A DNA stretch of 64,000 nucleotides from Shinisaurus crocodilurus (taxonomy: Eukaryota; Chordata; Lepidosauria; Squamata; Shinisauridae): assembly GCA_021292165.1 (NCBI GenBank), contig CM037877.1, forward strand, positions 126,794,402 to 126,858,401. Reading direction: 5' to 3'. This document shows, in pieces, positions 57,498 to 64,000 of the stretch. Within the stretch, counting starts at the first letter, position 1, and every line of letters starts with the position of its first letter. The notes under the pieces were generated by a model. That model saw only the letters and a list, made by a program, of their open reading frames with translations. It made no database searches and was not told where the DNA came from. The translations under genes were made by a program, and so were the position numbers.

Positions 57498-58439
57498 CAG
57501 TAGACTTTTTTTGGGGTGTCCCCAGGAAAGAAGTAGGAAGTACCCATAGAAAGCAATGGAGGAACCAAAGATTTTACCATAACTGTGACTGGGCATTAGC
57601 ATGTCCACCCTCAAACAAAAGGTAGCACTATGTTCTTTCTGATTTGGGTCTTCTGACAAACATGTAAATAAATTCTTTGAATTCTTAAACTTTAAAAAGC
57701 GCAACATGTTTGCATGCAAGCCAAGCCAATGGAGCACAAGGTTTCTGCATGCAACATAGTACTGGATTAGGGTGTGAAGGGGCAATGTTACTAGATAGGC
57801 CTTTACCTTGAAGGGTGTTTTGTATGAGGGATTTGGGGCTGGAAATTTAAAGCAGCCTTGGCTAAGGCTGGGCCCAAAATGCTCCCATGGATGATTTGGA
57901 AGGCTTGGGAGATGAAAGGGGAACAGAACAGAGTGGTTGTAAGCCACTCTCTCAGCTTGACCTCCAACCTGAAATATTAACAGTGAATAGACTGACATTA
58001 GACTGTATTTACAATGGAATTTTGCACTGTTTAAAAACTTTTTTTTTAAGTTGCTGCTGCCTTTTCTTGGGTGTAAACGTGATGGTGCCCAACTATACTT
58101 ACAGTGAAATGTTTGAGTTCCCCATTGATTTCTGTGGGCAGCTCCCATTTCCAACTCAGGAGAAGGTTTAAAAATGTTTTCCAGCATAAACCCAGACATT
58201 TCCTATCCTAAAAATGACATGTGTTACTTCAATTTTCTTATCTCTGTGCCAAAAACTTCCAATTCCTGCAATTGCTTCATCCAGTTATCCTGCTAGAACT
58301 AGCGAATGCTCACTAGTGAGGGAGGGAGAACAAAAAGGATTGCCTGCTTCACTTGGAAACAAATACATACAATGATCTGACATTCTACTTAAACAGCCAT
58401 CACGTAGTTCAGAGAGGATCCTCTGGCCTAGTTCCCATT
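57498..58439. other. Intergenic; unconvincing minus-strand open frame
   Basis: A 245-codon open frame (57462-58199, minus) covers much of this stretch. It runs into the SINE, matches nothing I know and contains two similar short blocks (FHCKYS repeated), as expected of repeated non-coding DNA. I do not call a gene. Confidence 0.4.
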
Positions 58440-58812
58440 TACCTGGTTCGCATGATCCAAACAAGCCACCATTGCTTATCTCAACAAGCCAGCTATTTAA
58501 ACAAGCCACCATGGTTTATTTAAGCCACAGTGGTTTGTTTAAATCGGCACATGCCAGTGCATGCTAGGCTCCATTTGCCTAATTACCCACCCAGGCATGG
58601 CTTGTTGCATTGTCTGAACCCAGGCGGCATGGCTTGTTTGAGAGGGAATCAACCCTCAACTCATGGCTTCTTCCGGAGTTATTTGAGAGTCATTTCCCCC
58701 TCAGACAAGCCATGCCCAACTAATGGTGCCCAGCATGCGCCACCGATTTAAACAAGCTACTGTGGCTTATTTAAGCCATGGTGGCTTGTTTGATCATGCG
58801 AACTGGCCCATT
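58440..58812. mobile_element. Foldback element (GGTTCGCATGATC ends)
   Basis: A palindromic element with GGTTCGCATGATCCAAACAA at the left and CTTGTTTGATCATGCGAAC at the right. It carries repeated AAACAAGCCACCATGG-type blocks in both orientations. A half copy lies at about 32385-32580. The right terminus GCGAACTGGCCC resembles those at 13800 and 52165. Confidence 0.8.
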
Positions 58813-59875
58813 GAGAGAGCAGTAACCCATTCTCTAGGCTCTTTCACATGATGGAATACACAAAGTTCCATCTGCATAGGAAACTAGCATATCAGAGAGA
58901 AGGCTTGGCTTAGAACCTCTGCAGTGAGGTTTTGTTTTTTTGTGTTTTGTATGAAGGAGCATTCAGACATGTTGAGCTCCTACCTATAGTCTGAAATTTT
59001 ACCACCCACATAGGTTTACCACCTCCATAAGAACTAAGCCTCGCTGTCTAATCTTGGGGTATTCTATGAAGAGGTGGGAGGCCAGGTTGCCCCCTTTTTT
59101 TTTCTCCTGGCCTGGTCCTTGTGCTTTTAAACAGACGCATCACGAAATTGGTGATATTTTCATGACAGGGAAAGCTCTGTCTGTTGAATGCAATTTAAAA
59201 TTTAAAGGGAGACTTGCAGGGTTGGGGAGGTGGCAACTTAGAGGTGGGGAGAGGGGCATACATGAAGCGCCTGCATCCGAGGGAGACTAAAATCTATTCT
59301 CCAGCAATCTGAGCTGGGAGCTGCACATTCCCCCCCATGGAGGGGAGAAGGACACAAATTCCTTTCACCTCCCCTCACCCTCCGCACCCCTGGCATTTTG
59401 TGTTGATACCTGAGCGACTACCTTCTCCGCCATCGCCACACACACACACACCCCACACATGCATACACTGTTCTTTGCTTGCTCCCTTGAGGCCACCCAT
59501 TGAAAGGTCCATCCCATCCATCGATTCTACTTTTGCTCCATTGACCTGCTTCAAAGCACGACACACACACACCCCGTTTAATCTGCATCCTTTCCCCTAT
59601 AACTGACTCCTGTGTCAGCTGATCACAAATGCCCTCCCTGCACATGAGCAAGGAGGTGGAGGGAGAGAGTGCCCAACCTCTTGTTAACTTTTTTGTTTAA
59701 AAATCAAAGCCCTGATATGCCAGCCCTAGGATACACACTGGTACCCATAAACCCCCTGCGTTACTAATTCCAGATGTCATGAGCAGCAATTTGGTGGTGC
59801 TGAAACATGCTCTTCGGAAGTATTCCTGTCTTTTTGCTCCACGTTTCAGAGATGGCTCCTGGTGCTTAAGAGGGG
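58813..59875. other. Intergenic, no gene seen
   Basis: Non-coding, with (CA)n tracts at about 59437-59450 and 59560-59572. Confidence 0.45.
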
Positions 59876-60060
59876 CCATAGCTCAGTTGTAGAGAACATA
59901 CTTTGCATGCAGAAGGTTCCAGGTTTGATCCATGGCACCTCAAGGTAGGGCAGGAAAAAACTCCTGTGTGAACCCCCAGGGAGCTGCTGCCAGTCAGTGT
60001 CGACAATACTATGAAGCCCTCACCTATAGGCCCTTGCTTTTGCAAAGAGATCAAAATCAT
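59876..60060 (+). mobile_element. tRNA-derived SINE (CTCAGTTGTAG family)
   Basis: Begins GGGGCCATAGCTCAGTTGTA, then CTTTGCATGCAGAAGGTTCC and AGGTTTGATCCATGG (B box), with the body GAGCTGCTGCCAGTCAGTGT. Sense copy of the family at 24026-24140. Confidence 0.78.
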
Positions 60061-60480
60061 ACTTCACATCATATGGTACTTAAGTGTTCAAAGCACTTCA
60101 CAGATGTCCTTATAACAACCCAGTATGGTAGGTGGTGGTAGTGGTGATTACTGTTGTGTTATGTTGTGAGGCACTGTGGGTATAATTTTGTGGAAAGGTG
60201 GGATAAAAATAAATAGATAATGATGATGACGATTGAGTCCCATAAAGAGACCTGCGTCTGCACTCTTCACGCTCCCACTCTTTTTGTATGCCCCACTGAT
60301 TCTGCTGGGAAACATGGCATGCGAGGTTGCCATCCCCACGCGCTGTTTCCCTGCAGAATTGGGCTTTTGATAGCCATTTGGTGGGATATGAGGAGCCTAT
60401 TTTGCTGGGAAACAGAGTGTGCAGTGATGGTGGTGGCAACAGTGGAGGAGGCGGCAGAGCACCAGCAGCAAGCCTTATAG

Positions 60481-60636
60481 GCCCGGGTTCTAGTCCCCAC
60501 TCGGCCATGAAACTCACTGGGTCACTTTGGGCCAGTCACTGACTCTCAGCCTAACCTACCTCACAGGGTTGTTGTGAGGATAAAATGGAGGAGGAATATG
60601 TAAGCCACCTTGGATTCCTTGCAGGAAAAAGGCGGG

Positions 60637-60637
<1 letters not shown>
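60481..60637 (+). mobile_element. tRNA-derived SINE, copy 5, 5' truncated
   Basis: Starts within the B box (CCCGGGTTCTAGTCCCC). It contains the standard body and ends GCAGGAAAAAGGCGGGGAAT before a long (AAT)n. Confidence 0.88.

Positions 60638-60689
<52 letters not shown>
60638..60689. repeat. (AAT)n microsatellite at a SINE tail
   Basis: About 17 perfect AAT units expanded from the SINE tail. Confidence 0.97.
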
Positions 60690-61439
60690 GCTGGCAGCCG
60701 AGGGCCACAAGTGGCCAGTGGGTTGCCCACCCATGCTATGTCATTGGGCAATTTCACCTCGAAACATGCTTAAAGGCTGCTGTCACTTCTAGTTCTGTAC
60801 TTATCAAGCTAGTTGTAAAATGATAGTGGGGGCGGGCATTCTAGATCAGCATCATTGTACTTTATAAAGTGCCCAATAAGTATTAAGTGCCAATTAGTAA
60901 TTAAAATTCATGAATAGTAAAACCTTCCCCGGAGGCTTACAGTCTCCCCTGTGCCATTTGTTTAAACTACCCGGCCCGGACCCCCAACTTAGCAGGCTGA
61001 GCTCACAGGCGATTGTTCCCCACGATCATTCCTAATGTCTTTAGCAGTCCCATTGGTTGGGCCATTGTCCAGGGACAGGGAGGGGAGCGGGGGCTCTCGT
61101 CTTCCATCCCGTCCAAGAATGCAATTTGCTGACGACTCACAGCAACCCCCATAAAGGAAGCAGAAGGAAAACAGACCGATTCTATTCAGCTACGGCTCGT
61201 AGTCTACGGGAGGGGGAGAGGGCAAGGAGCAGATGCGAGAGGCGACGGTGGGGAGGGGGGACGAGGGTGCGGAAGCAGCATGCTGGGAGCTCCAGGTACT
61301 GGATCATCACACCCGTTTAAAAAAAACAAACCTGCCAAACACGCTTCCCTGGCACTCTACTGCTGAGTGCTGAGTTCCATGGGAGTTATTAGCAAGGAAA
61401 CGAGTGTTACACAGACTTACTGAACCAGCACACTGTATG
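60690..61439. other. Intergenic, GC rising toward the CpG island
   Basis: I see no coding exon. Composition becomes GC-rich from about 61050. Confidence 0.45.
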
Positions 61440-61985
61440 CAAAAGGCAGCCCAGGAAAGGGGGGACACGGTTAGGAATCTGGCGTCGCCATGGAGACGCG
61501 GGGGGTGACCTCAATCGGGGCTTTAGTAGGCGGAGTGGCGCGCTGCTCTGTGGAGCGGCGGGGGCGGGGCGGTGAGGGAGTCGCTTTGAGCACCATCTTC
61601 CAGCCTGCGGAAGGAACCAGGCGGCGGCGGCAGCGGGCAGTTTCCATTTGCGGGAGGAAGACCTCTCGCCGCTTCATTCGCGCGGATTAGCTATTCTTGA
61701 GAGGCGGGGTGCGCCCCAGAAAGCCTGCTGCCTCGGTGCGCTGCGAGGGGCAGGGTGGGGTGGAGGTGGCGCCTTCTGGGCTGCTTTTGCATATTCAGCA
61801 GGAAGTGGAGTTCTACCTCCGCCTGCGGCGGGGGAGGCTAGTGAACGGGGCGCTCCAGCCAGCCAGTCGCTCCGGAAGCCTTTGCCGGGCACTAAGGCGC
61901 GCGCTGTCCTCACTTGTGAAGGAGACTGGGGGGAGGGAATTGCTCCTTCTTCTTGAAGGGCCGCGTTGCCATAGTAATAAGATCT
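61440..61985. promoter_or_regulatory. CpG island, probable promoter of an unidentified transcript
   Basis: A dense CpG and GC-rich block with an Sp1-type GGGGCGGGGCGG at about 61559-61571, (GGC)n at about 61621-61635, and two X-box-like elements: GTCGCCATGGAGAC (about 61484-61499) and GTTGCCATAGTAAT (about 61965-61979). The several GC-rich open frames on both strands have no recognisable domains. In mammals the neighbour after PCDHG is DIAPH1, transcribed toward it. I see no DIAPH1 coding sequence here. Confidence 0.55.
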
Positions 61986-62720
61986 TCCTTCGGCACTGCC
62001 GTGGCTCCTTGCAAAAAAAAAAAAAAAAAAAACCCAAACTCCGAACACACCAAATGTAAAACGACGCCTCATCCGCGGCAGAACGCGTGCAAAAAGCAGC
62101 CGCCTTTTCCTTGAGATGCCGGCGTGTCTGTGTATCTGCTGCGACGGCATATAGAATGAGTGCCATTGCAAGGGAAGATGGGGCGGATTAGCATTTAGGT
62201 GATCAAGAAAATCAGGACTAACCCAACTGAGGTGCGCAAAATCTTTTCAGTTCCTCCTCAAGAACGAGAGGCCGGAGCTTTGCATCCTACCCCCTCGACA
62301 GCGTTTTCTCTCTATTCGCCTTTTTTTTTTTTTAGCCTGAAGAATTCTGGGGAAACCGAAAGCCAGCGCGCTGACGCTGTGGTTTTGGCTGGCCCTAATA
62401 AGGCGCTGTTTTATTATCCCTGTACGGATGGTTTCTAATGGCTACTGGTGCTTTTTATGTATTTAAGAAATACCGGGGTCAAGGCCAGGAAAACCGAGAG
62501 CGAGAGGGGATTATGGAAACCCAGACTTGGCTCTGACGAGGTCGCGCCTTCTCTTACTAACTTGTTTTATCTGCTGCTGTGCCTTTAACGGCACCTGACA
62601 GTTACACAAATTCAGCAGGTGAAACTTCGTATCACTTTGTCACCATGCCGAAAAAATTATTTCCAGCCGGATTCCTGCCTTCCGGGCTGTTGTTAAAAGG
62701 TGGCAACGCTTACAGTCTTA

Positions 62721-62812
62721 TGGGTTGTATCCAATGTTAGTCCTTTAGCCCCACTCTTTTAAATGGGTCTACTTTAAGTAGAACTAACTTTGGATACAAT
62801 CCGGTATGTATC
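62721..62812. mobile_element. Short Harbinger-like MITE, degenerate
   Basis: TGGGTTGTATCCAATGTTAG and ACTAACTTTGGATACAATCC are inverted. TTA precedes the left end. Same end type as 16486 and 33646. Confidence 0.6.
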
Positions 62813-64000
62813 CCTCCGCCCCGCAAAGGAATAGGGATTGGAAGAGGGAGCCAAACAGAAAATATTTAATCTCCTTCCCTTAAAAAAAAAACAACAAGAA
62901 GCCAGATCAAAAGCTGGAAAAAAAGAAGGCGCTCCGTCTGGGCTGCCCTAGATACCCTTGCTTGGCTCCGGATTGGAGGCTTCCGCGCCTCTTGGGGGCG
63001 GGAGCGCGGCTGCCATGCATTAACCGTGGAGATACAGCAGCAATCTTCCTCGGGCAACAAGCGAGTCTGTCTCTATGCAGGAAAGGGGGGGACGGACAGC
63101 TCTCTGAATGGAGGATCTGTGCGGGGGGGGGGCGTCGGGGCTCTAATACGAAAAGGAAAGGGCGGAAAAAGTCTCTGCGCGGGCGGTGGATTCAGCATCA
63201 CGTGTGCTAGGAGTCCCATACTTCGCCGATGGGATCATCCCGCAATCTGCCACTCGTGCCAGCCCGCGAATGGAGCTGTTTCCCCATCATCTGGGCTGTC
63301 AGACAAGTTTGGGGCATTTCCGGAGCGGCAGAGCTAGACCCCTGGGTCAAACATGCTTTTGTCCCAGTTTCTGCTCTCGCTGCTCAATGAGGCAAGAAAT
63401 AATCCCTTTGCGACTCATCCCGGCTGACTATGAATCATCTCTTCTTCCTCCTTCCCCCATCCCCCAGCACGGGTGTCAGCCAGACCGCTGAGGTTTACGC
63501 ACGCACACGACCTTTAAGGAGGGAGTAGCCGCAAACATCCTTCACACACAAAAGGGGTATGGCTGGGAGGGGCATCTCCCTCCCCAGGAATCCTGTTCCT
63601 TTTAACATCTGCAGGAAAGGCAGAGATTCAACAGGTGCAATATTACCACTGCAGGTTAGGAGGAGGAGGAGGATTTATTTCAAGCTTTGAAGACTTGATC
63701 TTGGGACATACTGAAGATTAAACAGCAAAAAGAAGAAGAGGAAGCAATGTAAGAGCAAGTGTTGTGCCTATTTCATGATAATCAGAGATCTACCTGCTCC
63801 TCACAGGTGGAGGCCTGAAGTATGGAGGTGAAAGGCTTTGGTGCCTCCCTCCCTAAATGGCACCCTCCTGCAAAACCATTCCAGGAAAAGCTTCACTTTT
63901 TGACTTTCTGCCTGCCATACATCTGTTTAAAGACCCTAAACAAAACAGAAGGTGGCGACCCTAGCCCAGACAGAGGGCAGTTTAATTTTTCATAAGCCAC
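62813..64000. other. GC-rich flank and right edge, no gene recognised
   Basis: A second CpG-containing stretch lies at about 62940-63300 with G runs at 63084-63090 and 63123-63131. A 57-codon frame begins at 63821 (MEVKGFGASLPKWH...) and stops near 63994. I do not recognise it. It could be part of a 5' exon of a gene off the right edge, but nothing supports that beyond position. Confidence 0.35.

Noticed and set aside
57462..58199. 245-codon minus-strand open frame as a possible novel gene
   Set aside because: No known domain, it overlaps a SINE, has internal repeat-like blocks and no promoter or splice context. Likely chance.
33999..60637. tRNA genes suggested by A/B boxes at 34.0, 40.4, 44.9, 47.2, 57.4 and 59.9 kb
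   Set aside because: The boxes are followed by SINE bodies and (AATA)n tails, and no cloverleaf with a proper acceptor stem is present.
61770..61790. CTCF site near the CpG island (reverse complement CCAGAAGGCGCC)
   Set aside because: It matches only the right part of the consensus; too weak to call without data.
61057..62171. Open frames in the CpG island as first exons
   Set aside because: They occur in many frames on both strands, with no conserved motif or identifiable splice partner.
1..64000. CRISPR arrays, bacterial operons or phage-type systems
   Set aside because: The sequence is vertebrate nuclear DNA; the direct repeats seen are microsatellites and dispersed transposons.

Overview
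The window comes from a vertebrate nuclear genome, most likely a squamate reptile (lizard type). The only clear host gene is the 3' end of the clustered protocadherin-gamma locus (PCDHG). The repeat content fits a lizard: CR1 and L2 LINEs, a tRNA-derived SINE ending in a TAAATATAATAAATAAA-like tail, a 5S rRNA/CR1 composite SINE, a DIRS-type retrotransposon, and many hAT and PIF/Harbinger-like MITEs. I see no primate or rodent repeat families and nothing prokaryotic. All repeat assignments were made by eye from motifs and from copies within the window.

Layout. 2-1870 is a variable exon whose 5' end lies outside the window. 2721-5157 is a second, complete variable exon, which carries an apparent 1-base frameshift just after the signal peptide. 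Then come the three constant exons shared by all PCDHG transcripts: C1 8530-8588, C2 27081-27169 and C3 53076-53329 with the stop codon. The splice phases agree: variable exons end in phase 0 at GT donors 1871 and 5158, and C1, C2 and C3 join in frame to the conserved lysine-rich C-terminus. Each variable exon has its own promoter and is spliced to C1-C2-C3, giving a single-pass cadherin with six EC domains and a shared cytoplasmic tail. The position directly upstream of C1 suggests that the two variable exons are gamma-C types. I cannot prove the exact C3/C4/C5 identity.

The two constant-region introns (18.5 kb and 25.9 kb) are packed with nested transposons. Intron C1-C2 holds a CR1, a roughly 2-kb foldback element split by a 506-bp duplicated segment, an L2 split by a CR1, a 501-bp GC-rich hAT-like element, a perfect 255-bp palindrome and a mariner-like MITE. 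Intron C2-C3 holds a 5S/CR1 SINE pair, a 967-bp hAT-like element, a broken DIRS element (about 38.2-44.2 kb) invaded by a SINE and a CR1, four tRNA-SINE copies, and an L2 invaded by a Penelope-like foldback and a GC-rich foldback. Constant exon C3 lies between two 854-bp inverted arms (49077-49930 and 55769-56622).

Downstream of the gene (about 55-61 kb) is repeat-bearing intergenic DNA. A CpG-rich, promoter-like region lies at about 61.4-62.0 kb with GC-rich sequence near 63 kb. No coding exon of a neighbouring gene could be recognised there. Coordinates of degenerate repeats are approximate, and percent identities were not computed.
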